A stretch of 6,796 bases of DNA from an uncultured Prevotellaceae bacterium. GTDB lineage: Bacteria > Bacteroidota > Bacteroidia > Bacteroidales > Bacteroidaceae. The stretch is from NCBI GenBank assembly GCA_946539635.1, contig CAMNHS010000072.1, forward strand, positions 1 through 6,796. Direction: 5' to 3'. The position numbers and the translations under genes are program-made. Position 1 is the first letter of the stretch, and the number at the start of each line of letters is the position of its first letter. Under the pieces are notes generated by a model. It was not told the DNA's origin. It saw nothing but the letters and a program-made list of their open reading frames with translations, and did not search any database. Shown here piece after piece: positions 1-6,796 of this stretch.

Positions 1-90
1 AATTACTATTTATAAAAATGTTTAATAAATAATGTAAAGATTTGGTGATATGAGGTATATTAAAAGTTTCGCATGTTTCACTATACTCAC

Positions 91-125
91 CTCTTACCTC
101 TTACCTCTTGCCTCTCACCTCTTAC
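91..125. repeat. CTCTTAC heptanucleotide tandem repeat
   Basis: Five head-to-tail 7-base units are visible. Units 1, 2 and 5 are CTCTTAC, unit 3 is CTCTTGC and unit 4 is CTCTCAC. A degenerate sixth unit (TACTCAC, 4 of 7 bases matching) may precede them at 84-90. The array is purely intergenic, about 90 bases upstream of the ABC transporter start and upstream of its promoter box. Degenerate heptamer arrays of this sort occur between genes in several bacterial groups. No function can be assigned from sequence; strand-slippage copy-number variation is plausible but is an inference. Confidence 0.85.
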
Positions 126-199
126 CCTTGGATTGGTTAAAAAATATTAAAAATAGGTGTTCTGTTTTATCTCCAACGCCTACTCTCCACTTTTTTTAG

Positions 200-207
200 T
201 ACCTTTG
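200..207 (+). promoter_or_regulatory. Bacteroidota -7 promoter box (TACCTTTG) for the ABC transporter gene
   Basis: TACCTTTG matches the Bacteroidota primary sigma factor -7 consensus TAnnTTTG at every defined base. A T-tract (191-197) lies just upstream. I find no TTTG or TTG at the usual -33 distance, so the upstream element is weak or absent. In this promoter class transcription starts a few bases after the box, here about 211-215. That coincides with the GTG at 215 and implies a leader of only 0-4 bases. Confidence 0.65.
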
Positions 208-214
208 TGCTCGC

Positions 215-3112
215 GTGGTTACAGATACTATCATATCGGCTTTGACGAATCTTTTTGCGCTCTTCTGCTCCAAGACGGATATAGATGAGGACTTTTCGTC
301 GGACATGTTGAGGGCTTACCTCAGCAGGCATTTTGGTATTCGTAACCATGAGGAGTATATAAATCTTTATCTGGAACTACGCCATCTCTATGCTGAGATG
401 CCGGATATGGATACGCAGGATGTGGTGGATAACATCTGCAAAAGCCTGAAGAGCGAGATTACCCTTGAGGAACGTGCCTTGGGCTTGTTGCGCCTGATGG
501 AATTCTGCTGCGTCAAGACTCCTGACCAGTTTAAGCCGGATGACCCCTTGTTTGTTGCAGCAGCAAAAGGAATGGGTGTGCCGGAGAATCTGTGCAAGCT
601 GTTTTCCCACTTCGTGCTGGGACAAGAATCAAGACATGTCAAGCTGACAAAGTTTGACGGCTTTAGTGCTCCTGTCAAAACGATGTGGCTTGAGAAGATG
701 AACCTTGTTGTCTTCTCCTACGATGGCGAGGATGCGGCAGAGTATAATGGCGTACCAATAGTAAAAGGTATGTTCCAGGTGTGGGACAGTTCCGGAATAC
801 TGCGTAACCACAAGGGAAAGCCATTGTATTACTCCACTATTATGGAGCAATATCGCAGCCGCAAGAAGAAGAATGAGATAGTATTCTCTGGAAGAGACAT
901 CAATTTCACCTATCCGAACAGTAATAACGGTATTCACAACTTCTCGTTTGACCTGCATAATGGCGAACTGATAGCCATCATGGGTGGCTCCGGCTCAGGA
1001 AAGACGACCTTGGTGTCTATCCTCAACGGCAACATCAAGCCTACATCTGGCCAGATAACAATAAACGGCCACAGCATTGATGACCCAGAGACAAAGGCGC
1101 TGATTGGTTTCGTGCCACAGGATGACCTGCTTATCGAGGAACTGACGGTGTATCAGAATCTTTACTATACTGCGAAACTGTGTTTCGAGGGTATGACGGA
1201 AGAGGAGATAAACGCGAGGGTGATGAAGATGCTCCGCGACTTGGGGCTGGAGCAGGCAAAAGACCTAAAGGTGGGTTCTCCGATAAACAAATTCATCTCA
1301 GGAGGACAGAGAAAGCGTCTGAACATCGCCTTAGAGCTGATAAGGGAACCGGAAGTCCTCTTCCTCGACGAACCGACATCAGGCCTGTCATCGGCTGATA
1401 CGGAAATGGTGATATTGCTATTGAAGGAGCAGACATATCATGGTCGCCTTGTGATAACAAATATCCACCAGCCATCAAGCGATGTGTATAAACTCTTCGA
1501 CAGATTGTGGATGCTCGACAGAGGCGGATATCCTATCTTTGACGGTAATCCTATCGAGGCAATCACCTACTTCAAGACGGCAGCCAACTATGCCGATGCC
1601 GACACAAGTGCTTGTCCAACCTGCGGCAATGTGAATCCGGAGATAATGCTGAACATTATCGAGGAGCGTGCCATGAACAGCAAGGGGCAGCTTTCTGACG
1701 AGCGCAAGGTGAGTCCTGAGGCATGGCATAACATGTATCTCGAGAAGCGTCAGGAATTTAAAGAACTGAAAGAGAGGGCATTGCCTGTAACAGAACAGAA
1801 GAAGCCGAATGCCATTACGCAGTTTATGCTGTTCATGAAACGTAATGCGCAGACAAAGCTGAGTAACAAGCAGTTCCTTGCTATCGCATTGCTTGAGGCA
1901 CCATTGCTGGCTGGCGTCTGTGCCTTGCTGACACACTATTCTCCTGCTGGAGAGGAGTATAGCATCATGCAGAACAAGAACCTTGTATCATTTATCTTTA
2001 TGGCAGTGATAGTGGCAACCTTCGTGGGTATGTCGGCATCTGCCGAGGAGATTATCAAGGACAGGGCGCTGCTGAAGAGGGAGAAATTCCTACAGTTGTC
2101 CTATGGCAGCTATATATGGTCAAAGATAGTGCTGATGGCATTTGTCTCCATACTGCAGACCTTCCTGTTTGTGGTGGTAGGCAACTTCATAATGGGCATC
2201 AGCGGACAGTTCTTCCTTTGGTGGTTTGTCCTTGCCGTCACGGCGATACTGGCGAATCTGACAGGATTGGTGCTGTCGCAGAGCCTGTCGTCGGTAGTGT
2301 CTATATACATAAGTATTCCTGTACTCCTGATACCACAGATATTGCTCTGCGGATTGGTGGTAAGCTTTACTGATTTGACTCCTAACAGCACAACAGGAAA
2401 TGTTCCGTTGATAGGTAATATAATACCTTCAAGGTGGTCGTATGAGGCATTGGCTGTTACCAGCTATGTTGATAACGACTACGAAGAGGATATCTTCCCT
2501 TACGATAAGGAGAAGTATGAAGAGCAGTACTACAGACTTGGTTTCCTCTATCAGTTGCAGAGTGCCGTAGAGCGCAGGAATGCGAAATACTCTACTCAGG
2601 AAGAAAAAGACAAAGCCCTGAAGCTGCTGAAGAACGAGATGCCGTTTATCGGACAGATATGTAACCTTGGACGTTACAAAGGCAATTATGACTATATGTC
2701 TGTCAGGGAATATCTTGACAGCGCGGAGCAGGTACTTCGGGAGCGTGGCAACAAGGCTACTTTGGCAGCAGACCGTGTGCTGCAGGAGAGGGTGAACAGA
2801 TATGGCAGAGAGAAACTGCAGCAGTTGAAGAGAGACAATGTAAATATCCAGCTTGAGAAACAGTTGGCAGGATATGGGGCAAAGGAACTGTGCGAAGTAG
2901 TTGACGGACACATCGTTCCACGTGCAGGATTCGTATTCCTCACACCTCGCAGCATCAATGGCAATGCACCATTCTACTCAAGTAAGAAACGGCTCGGGGA
3001 TGTGGAATTCACCACTTTGACATTCAATATGGAAGTGATGTTCCTGATGTGTTGCATCGTCATAGCATGCCTGCTGCTTGATATTCCTGGACAATGGATG
3101 AGAAAAGAATAA
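215..3112 (+). CDS. ABC-2/ABCG-type transporter, ATPase fused to permease, with TerB-like N-terminal region
   Basis: This is an inner-membrane half transporter of 965 residues that would dimerise; its substrate is unknown. Residues 1-135 are helical and resemble the TerB-like extension I recall from Bacteroidales ABC proteins. Residues 137-215 look beta-rich and are unassigned. The ATPase domain (about 220-450) is complete: Walker A at 257-264 (GGSGSGKT), Q-loop Q302, signature ISGGQ at 361-365, Walker B ending D385-E386, and switch H418. A CPTCG pair (C467, C470) follows. Five hydrophobic segments (about 553-574, 589-608, 634-660, 665-690, 692-718) precede a loop of about 220 residues, then a last segment at 939-958. 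This order (ATPase first, long loop between segments 5 and 6) is that of ABCG proteins. A GTG start at 215 was chosen because a stop codon lies at 197-199 and the next ATG (305) would remove 30 residues that look family-conserved. No accessory periplasmic or outer-membrane gene is adjacent. Substrate guesses such as lipid or drug are not supported. Confidence 0.9.
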   Translation: MVTDTIISALTNLFALFCSKTDIDEDFSSDMLRAYLSRHFGIRNHEEYINLYLELRHLYAEMPDMDTQDVVDNICKSLKSEITLEERALGLLRLMEFCCVKTPDQFKPDDPLFVAAAKGMGVPENLCKLFSHFVLGQESRHVKLTKFDGFSAPVKTMWLEKMNLVVFSYDGEDAAEYNGVPIVKGMFQVWDSSGILRNHKGKPLYYSTIMEQYRSRKKKNEIVFSGRDINFTYPNSNNGIHNFSFDLHNGELIAIMGGSGSGKTTLVSILNGNIKPTSGQITINGHSIDDPETKALIGFVPQDDLLIEELTVYQNLYYTAKLCFEGMTEEEINARVMKMLRDLGLEQAKDLKVGSPINKFISGGQRKRLNIALELIREPEVLFLDEPTSGLSSADTEMVILLLKEQTYHGRLVITNIHQPSSDVYKLFDRLWMLDRGGYPIFDGNPIEAITYFKTAANYADADTSACPTCGNVNPEIMLNIIEERAMNSKGQLSDERKVSPEAWHNMYLEKRQEFKELKERALPVTEQKKPNAITQFMLFMKRNAQTKLSNKQFLAIALLEAPLLAGVCALLTHYSPAGEEYSIMQNKNLVSFIFMAVIVATFVGMSASAEEIIKDRALLKREKFLQLSYGSYIWSKIVLMAFVSILQTFLFVVVGNFIMGISGQFFLWWFVLAVTAILANLTGLVLSQSLSSVVSIYISIPVLLIPQILLCGLVVSFTDLTPNSTTGNVPLIGNIIPSRWSYEALAVTSYVDNDYEEDIFPYDKEKYEEQYYRLGFLYQLQSAVERRNAKYSTQEEKDKALKLLKNEMPFIGQICNLGRYKGNYDYMSVREYLDSAEQVLRERGNKATLAADRVLQERVNRYGREKLQQLKRDNVNIQLEKQLAGYGAKELCEVVDGHIVPRAGFVFLTPRSINGNAPFYSSKKRLGDVEFTTLTFNMEVMFLMCCIVIACLLLDIPGQWMRKE

Positions 3113-3148
3113 ATAAATAACAATATTAACTTTAACAAATTTAGAATT

Positions 3149-3937
3149 ATGAAAAAGTTTTCTTTATTAGTTGCTGCTGTTGCAGCTATGGTTTTTGCTT
3201 CTTGTGGTAATAAGACAGCAGCAAATCAAGGAAATAGTGACTCAGTATCTTTCGAGCAGTCACAGATTGAAGAGAAGATTATGGTAGAGCTCGATTCTAT
3301 CATCGACCAGTGGCACAAGCTCGGTCCTGTTGATGGTATCTTCGCTAATGGTAAGATTCAGCTTTCAGAGGATGAGATGAAGGTAAAGCCAAACTATCTG
3401 CTTCCTGCTTCTATCGCAGATGATATGTCACTGCTCTCACAGAAATATCGTGCTATGGGTATGTTGGTAGTTGACAAGAAGATTGCTTCTCTCTACAAGA
3501 TGGATACAGACGCTTATACAGCAACAATAACAAAGATAGCAACAGACGTTAATGATAATGCTCTTCAGGAGGCAGCTAATGGCGATATGTCTGACGCAAA
3601 GGCTTTCTACCTTGCTGAGAAAGAGGCTGGAAGAATCAACTTCTTCTGGGAGACAAGTGCTGCCGGCCTTATCGAGACATTCTATATTCTGTCTCAGAAT
3701 CAGGAGAAGTTCCTGCAGGCTTTCGACGACCAGACAGCATCTGATATGACTTATCACATTGCAGTTCTGAAGCTGGCTCTTGACGACCTCGCTACTTATG
3801 ATGCAAACATCAAGGGATTGGTTGATATCCTTGCTCCACTGAATGAGCTGAATGCCATCAGCGTAGATCAGCTCAAGGAGCAGCTTGCTAGGATGAAGCC
3901 TCAGATTGAGAAGGCTCGTAGCGAAATGTTGAAGTAA
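3149..3937 (+). CDS. Predicted lipoprotein of unknown function
   Basis: I do not recognise the family of this 262-residue protein. It has a clear type II signal peptide: KK at residues 2-3, a hydrophobic core at about 4-15, and a lipobox F16-A17-S18-C19, with C19 as the predicted lipidated residue. A short low-complexity linker (about 20-35, rich in N, S, A and Q) follows. I see no acidic lipoprotein export signal next to C19, so surface exposure is not indicated and the inner leaflet of the outer membrane is the default guess. The rest is mostly helical, soluble in character and acidic, with no repeats or recognisable catalytic motif. The ATG at 3149 is followed at once by the signal peptide, so the start is secure. 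It lies 36 bp after the ABC gene and 52 bp before mdh. Codon choice (many GCT, TCT and CTG) is closer to mdh than to the ABC gene, suggesting high expression. A functional link to the transporter is possible but unproven. Confidence 0.85.
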   Translation: MKKFSLLVAAVAAMVFASCGNKTAANQGNSDSVSFEQSQIEEKIMVELDSIIDQWHKLGPVDGIFANGKIQLSEDEMKVKPNYLLPASIADDMSLLSQKYRAMGMLVVDKKIASLYKMDTDAYTATITKIATDVNDNALQEAANGDMSDAKAFYLAEKEAGRINFFWETSAAGLIETFYILSQNQEKFLQAFDDQTASDMTYHIAVLKLALDDLATYDANIKGLVDILAPLNELNAISVDQLKEQLARMKPQIEKARSEMLK

Positions 3938-3989
3938 TATCTTCCCCAGAATGGGGATAAAGAACTTAAAAAATATATATACTGTAATT

Positions 3990-4982
3990 ATGCAATTTTT
4001 AACCAACGAAAAACTTTTGATTGTAGGTGCTGGCGGAATGATCGGTTCTAACATGGTTCAGTCAGCTTTGATGCTCGGTTTAACTCCAAACATTTGTTTG
4101 TATGATATCTATGAGCCAGGTGTACATGGTGTAGCAGACGAGATGGCACATTGTGCTTTCCCTGGTGCTAACATCTCTTGGACAGTAGATCCAAAGGAGG
4201 CATTCACTGGCGCTAAGTATATCATCTCTTCTGGTGGTGCTCCTCGTAAGGAGGGTATGACCCGTGAGGACCTGCTGAAAGGCAATTGCCAGATAGCAGC
4301 ACAGTTTGGCGATTTCATCAAGGAATATTGCCCAGACGTAAAGCATGTAGTAGTTATCTTCAACCCAGCTGACGTAACAGCTCTGACAGCATTGATTCAC
4401 TCAGGTTTGAAGCCAAACCAGATGACATCTCTCGCAGCATTGGATTCTACACGTCTGCAGCAGCAACTCGCTATGGAATTTGGTGTTCAGCAGGACAAGG
4501 TTACTGGTGCTCACACTTATGGCGGACATGGTGAGCAGATGGCTGTATTCGCTTCTCAGGTGAAGATTGACGGAAAGCCACTTTCAGAGTTTACTATCTC
4601 TCCAGAGCGTTGGGAGGAGATAAAGCACAATACTATCCAGGGTGGTTCTAATATCATCAAACTTCGTGGACGCTCTTCTTTCCAGAGCCCTGCATACCAG
4701 GCTGTGAAGATGATAGAGGGCGCTATGGGCGGTGAGCCATTCACTCTGCCTGCCGGATGCTATGTAAACTGTGACAAGTGTGGCTATAAGAATGTTATGA
4801 TGGCTATGCCTACAACAATCGATAAGACTGGTGTACACTTCACTGCTCCAGAAGGAACAGCAGAGGAGATGGCTGCCCTGACATCATCTTATGAGCATCT
4901 GCAGAAGATGCGCGATGAGTTGGTAACACTTGGTATCATACCAGAAATAAGCAAGTGGAACGAGCTTAATCCAAATCTTTAA
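3990..4982 (+). CDS. mdh: Malate dehydrogenase, NAD-dependent
   Basis: The enzyme interconverts malate and oxaloacetate with NAD(H) in the cytoplasm. In Bacteroidales it usually runs toward malate, feeding the fumarate/succinate fermentation branch. The 330-residue product carries the Rossmann loop GAGGMIG (13-19), an NAD-preferring D39, substrate arginines R86 and R92 in the APRKEGMTR loop, N125 (FNPAD), the D152-S-T-R155 motif and catalytic H180 in YGGHGE. D152 and H180 form the expected proton-relay pair. The C-terminal helix and the NPNL end match Bacteroidales Mdh as I recall it. I start at ATG 3990, giving MQFLTNEKL, which matches the usual N-terminus. The in-frame ATG at 3951 would add 13 residues (MGIKN onwards) before the Rossmann strand with no family counterpart. 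Arg codons are mostly CGT, consistent with strong expression. One oddity is C257-x3-C261-x2-C264 in the C-terminal domain. An intrinsic terminator follows the stop codon. Confidence 0.96.
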   Translation: MQFLTNEKLLIVGAGGMIGSNMVQSALMLGLTPNICLYDIYEPGVHGVADEMAHCAFPGANISWTVDPKEAFTGAKYIISSGGAPRKEGMTREDLLKGNCQIAAQFGDFIKEYCPDVKHVVVIFNPADVTALTALIHSGLKPNQMTSLAALDSTRLQQQLAMEFGVQQDKVTGAHTYGGHGEQMAVFASQVKIDGKPLSEFTISPERWEEIKHNTIQGGSNIIKLRGRSSFQSPAYQAVKMIEGAMGGEPFTLPAGCYVNCDKCGYKNVMMAMPTTIDKTGVHFTAPEGTAEEMAALTSSYEHLQKMRDELVTLGIIPEISKWNELNPNL

Positions 4983-5001
4983 TAAATAAGATATTTGCTA
5001 T

Positions 5002-5027
5002 TATAGAAAAGAGAGGTATCTTCTATA
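5002..5027 (+). other. Inverted repeat overlapping the mdh terminator (possible competing hairpin)
   Basis: TATAGAA (5002-5008) is an exact reverse complement of TTCTATA (5021-5027), which is the entire loop of the terminator hairpin. If 5002-5008 pairs with 5021-5027, the terminator 5' arm (5010-5020) becomes part of a 12-base loop and the terminator cannot form at the same time. The layout resembles an antiterminator or attenuator. However, the stem is 7 bp and AT-rich (only one G-C pair), so it should be much weaker than the terminator and may be chance. Confidence 0.4.
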
Positions 5028-5043
5028 GGTACCTCCCTTTTTT
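5005..5043 (+). terminator. Intrinsic terminator after mdh
   Basis: The hairpin pairs 5010-5020 with 5028-5038 around a 7-base loop (TTCTATA, 5021-5027). It has one A-C mismatch (5012/5036) and one T-G wobble (5019/5029). A/T and G/T pairs can extend it outward to 5005/5043. The 3' arm runs into six T residues (5038-5043), and the As at 5007-5010 pair with them. The hairpin starts about 25 bases after the mdh stop codon and ends 14 bases before the der start. It should end the mdh transcript, so der would be expressed through partial read-through or from a promoter I could not identify. Confidence 0.88.
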
Positions 5044-5057
5044 CAAAAAATAATTTA

Positions 5058-6371
5058 ATGGGAAATCTTGTAGCTATAGTAGGAAGACCAAATGTTGGTA
5101 AGTCAACGCTGTTTAACAGATTGACAAAAACCCGTCATGCCATTGTCAGCGATGTTGCTGGTACAACCCGTGACAGACAGTATGGCAAGTGCGAGTGGGC
5201 AGGTAAGGAATTCTCTGTCGTAGATACTGGTGGCTGGGTGGTAAACTCAGACGATATCTTCGAGGGAGCCATTCGTGACCAGGTGAGGATAGCAACAGAA
5301 GAAGCTGACCTTGTGCTGTTTCTTGTCGATGTGCAGACAGGCGTGACAGATCTCGATAGCGATGTGGCACAAATCTTGCGAAAGACAAAGCTGCCTGTTA
5401 TCCTTGTCTCCAACAAGACGGATAGCAATGAACAACAATACTATGCTGCTGATTTCTACAGCCTTGGGTTAGGAGAGCCAATGTGCATATCTGCTGTATC
5501 GGGATTTGGTACAGGAGACTTGCTCGATATGATTATCGAGAAATTGCCTCTCGACAAGAAGGATGATGTAGAGGAGAATATTCCACGTTTTGCTGTTGTA
5601 GGCAGACCAAACGTAGGAAAGTCGAGCATCATAAATGCTTTCGTAGGGGAGGATAGGAATATTGTAACAGATATCGCTGGCACTACGCGCGATTCTATAT
5701 ATACAAGGTATGACAAGTTTGGCTTTGACTTCTACCTTGTCGATACTGCTGGTATCAGAAGAAAGAACAAAGTCAGCGAGAACCTGGAGTTCTATAGCGT
5801 GATGCGAAGCATTCGTGCCATAGAGAATAGTGATGTCTGCATCCTGATGATTGATGCCACACGAGGCATTGAGGCACAGGATATGAATATCTTCCAGCTG
5901 ATTCAGAAAAACAAAAAGTCGTTGGTTGTTGTTGTCAACAAGTGGGACCTTGTCGAGAACAAAGACCAGAAGGTGATAGATACCTTTACTGCTGCTATCA
6001 GGGACAGAATGGCTCCGTTCGTTGATTTCCCAATTATCTTTGCTTCTGCTCTTACCAAGCAGCGCATCTTCAAGGTGCTTGAGACAGCAAAGGAGGTATA
6101 TCTGAATCGTAAGATGCGTATTGGTACCAGTAAATTGAACGAAGTGATGCTGCCTATCATCGAGGCAACTCCTCCACAGAGTATCAAAGGTAAGTATATC
6201 AAGATAAAATACTGCACACAGGTGCCTGATACACAGATACCAACCTTCGTGTTCTATGCCAACCTGCCTCAGTATGTAAAGGAGCAGTATAAGCGTTTCC
6301 TTGAGAATCAGATTAGAGATCACTGGAAGTTGACAGGAACTCCTATAAATGTCTTTGTTCGTCAGAAATAA
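5058..6371 (+). CDS. der: GTPase Der (EngA), ribosome assembly factor
   Basis: Der binds the 50S precursor and is needed for late large-subunit maturation; it is usually essential. The 437-residue length is normal. Two GTPase domains lie in tandem. Domain 1 has G1 GRPNVGKST (9-17), T36-T37, DTGG (56-59), NKTD (119-122) and SAVS (145-148). Domain 2 has G1 GRPNVGKSS (182-190), T209-T210, DTAG (229-232), NKWD (294-297) and SAL (330-332). A KH-like C-terminal domain (about 350-437) has the family's ATPP, KIKY and NLP motifs and ends in FVRQK, without a long basic tail. All nucleotide-binding motifs are intact. The ATG at 5058 places [12 protein letters not shown] at the start, as expected for the family. 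No Shine-Dalgarno motif is present; the leader is AT-rich. The downstream lipoprotein gene begins at the next base after the stop codon, so both are read from one mRNA. Confidence 0.97.
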   Translation: MGNLVAIVGRPNVGKSTLFNRLTKTRHAIVSDVAGTTRDRQYGKCEWAGKEFSVVDTGGWVVNSDDIFEGAIRDQVRIATEEADLVLFLVDVQTGVTDLDSDVAQILRKTKLPVILVSNKTDSNEQQYYAADFYSLGLGEPMCISAVSGFGTGDLLDMIIEKLPLDKKDDVEENIPRFAVVGRPNVGKSSIINAFVGEDRNIVTDIAGTTRDSIYTRYDKFGFDFYLVDTAGIRRKNKVSENLEFYSVMRSIRAIENSDVCILMIDATRGIEAQDMNIFQLIQKNKKSLVVVVNKWDLVENKDQKVIDTFTAAIRDRMAPFVDFPIIFASALTKQRIFKVLETAKEVYLNRKMRIGTSKLNEVMLPIIEATPPQSIKGKYIKIKYCTQVPDTQIPTFVFYANLPQYVKEQYKRFLENQIRDHWKLTGTPINVFVRQK

Positions 6372-6796
6372 ATGAGTAAAAGTATAGTTCTTTTGGGAGT
6401 TGTTATCTCCCTGATAGGAGTGGCTGCATGTTCTTCTAAGGTAAATCAGGAGGAGCGTGCTATGACTACTGCCCAGAAATATTATGAGCAGCTGGTGGCT
6501 GGTAATTACGAAGGCTTTGTCGAGGGTACTATGATTAGTCAGGATACTCTTCCTGCTGATTATAAGGAACAGCTGGTGCTCAATGCTAAGATGTATGTAG
6601 AGCGAATGCAGAATGAGCATCAGGGCATACGTTCTGTTAAGGCTCTGCGTGCTCAGGTAGATACCCTGAAGGCACATAATAGTGACAAGATAGAAGTTAT
6701 CACAGCCCGTGCGTTTGTAGCATTAGGCTTCGCTGACAGCACAAAGGAAGAGATTCTCGTTCCAATGGTGCTGAAAGATGATGTGTGGTACCTTAG
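6372..6796 (+). CDS. Lipoprotein, DUF4878-like (partial, cut by the window's right edge)
   Basis: An ATG follows the der TAA with no spacer (TAAATG), and the frame stays open to the window end, giving 141 codons plus two bases. The N-terminus is a type II signal peptide: K3, a hydrophobic core at about 5-16, and a lipobox V17-A18-A19-C20, with C20 as the predicted lipidation site followed by SSK. The mature part starts with a helix (TTAQKYYEQLVAGNYEGF) of the kind seen in small NTF2-fold or DUF4878-type lipoproteins. It ends in a strand pattern (EILVPMVLKDDVWYL) like the closing strands of that fold. The family call is from pattern resemblance only. The missing C-terminus is probably short, because the final strand motif appears near the edge. 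Tight coupling to der suggests co-expression, not necessarily shared function. Confidence 0.75.
   Translation, partial: MSKSIVLLGVVISLIGVAACSSKVNQEERAMTTAQKYYEQLVAGNYEGFVEGTMISQDTLPADYKEQLVLNAKMYVERMQNEHQGIRSVKALRAQVDTLKAHNSDKIEVITARAFVALGFADSTKEEILVPMVLKDDVWYL

Overview
The window looks like chromosomal DNA from a Bacteroidota member, most likely Prevotella or a close relative. Four things point there: a TAnnTTTG-type -7 promoter box, start codons preceded by AT-rich sequence with no Shine-Dalgarno motif, short lipoproteins with typical lipoboxes, and malate dehydrogenase and Der sequences of the Bacteroidales type. The genus is inferred from remembered family sequences, not from a search. 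All five genes lie on the + strand and no mobile element, tRNA, rRNA or CRISPR array is visible.

Layout. Positions 1-214 are an AT-rich intergenic region holding a heptanucleotide tandem repeat (91-125) and a promoter box (200-207) that sits almost on top of a GTG start codon. Positions 215-3112 encode a 965-residue ABC-2/ABCG-type half transporter with an unusual N-terminal extension. Positions 3149-3937 encode a predicted 262-residue lipoprotein of unknown function. Positions 3990-4982 encode NAD-dependent malate dehydrogenase (mdh), with its start placed 13 codons inside the longest reading frame. A convincing intrinsic terminator (about 5005-5043) follows mdh. Positions 5058-6371 encode the double-GTPase ribosome assembly factor Der. 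A second lipoprotein gene begins directly after the der stop codon (6372) and runs off the right edge.

How the genes relate. The ABC gene, lipoprotein gene and mdh are separated by 36 and 52 bp with no clear promoter between them, so one transcript ending at the mdh terminator is possible. The lipoprotein and mdh genes use codons that suggest strong expression (many GCT, TCT and CGT). Only 14 bases separate the terminator T-run from the der start, so der probably depends on terminator read-through or on an unrecognised promoter inside the end of mdh. der and the last lipoprotein are almost certainly co-transcribed. No common pathway links the genes: the window holds central metabolism (mdh), ribosome biogenesis (der), an envelope transporter and two envelope lipoproteins. 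I see no evidence for a new multi-gene system. The most interesting points are the near-leaderless GTG start, the heptamer repeat, the transporter architecture and the competing hairpin at the mdh terminator.
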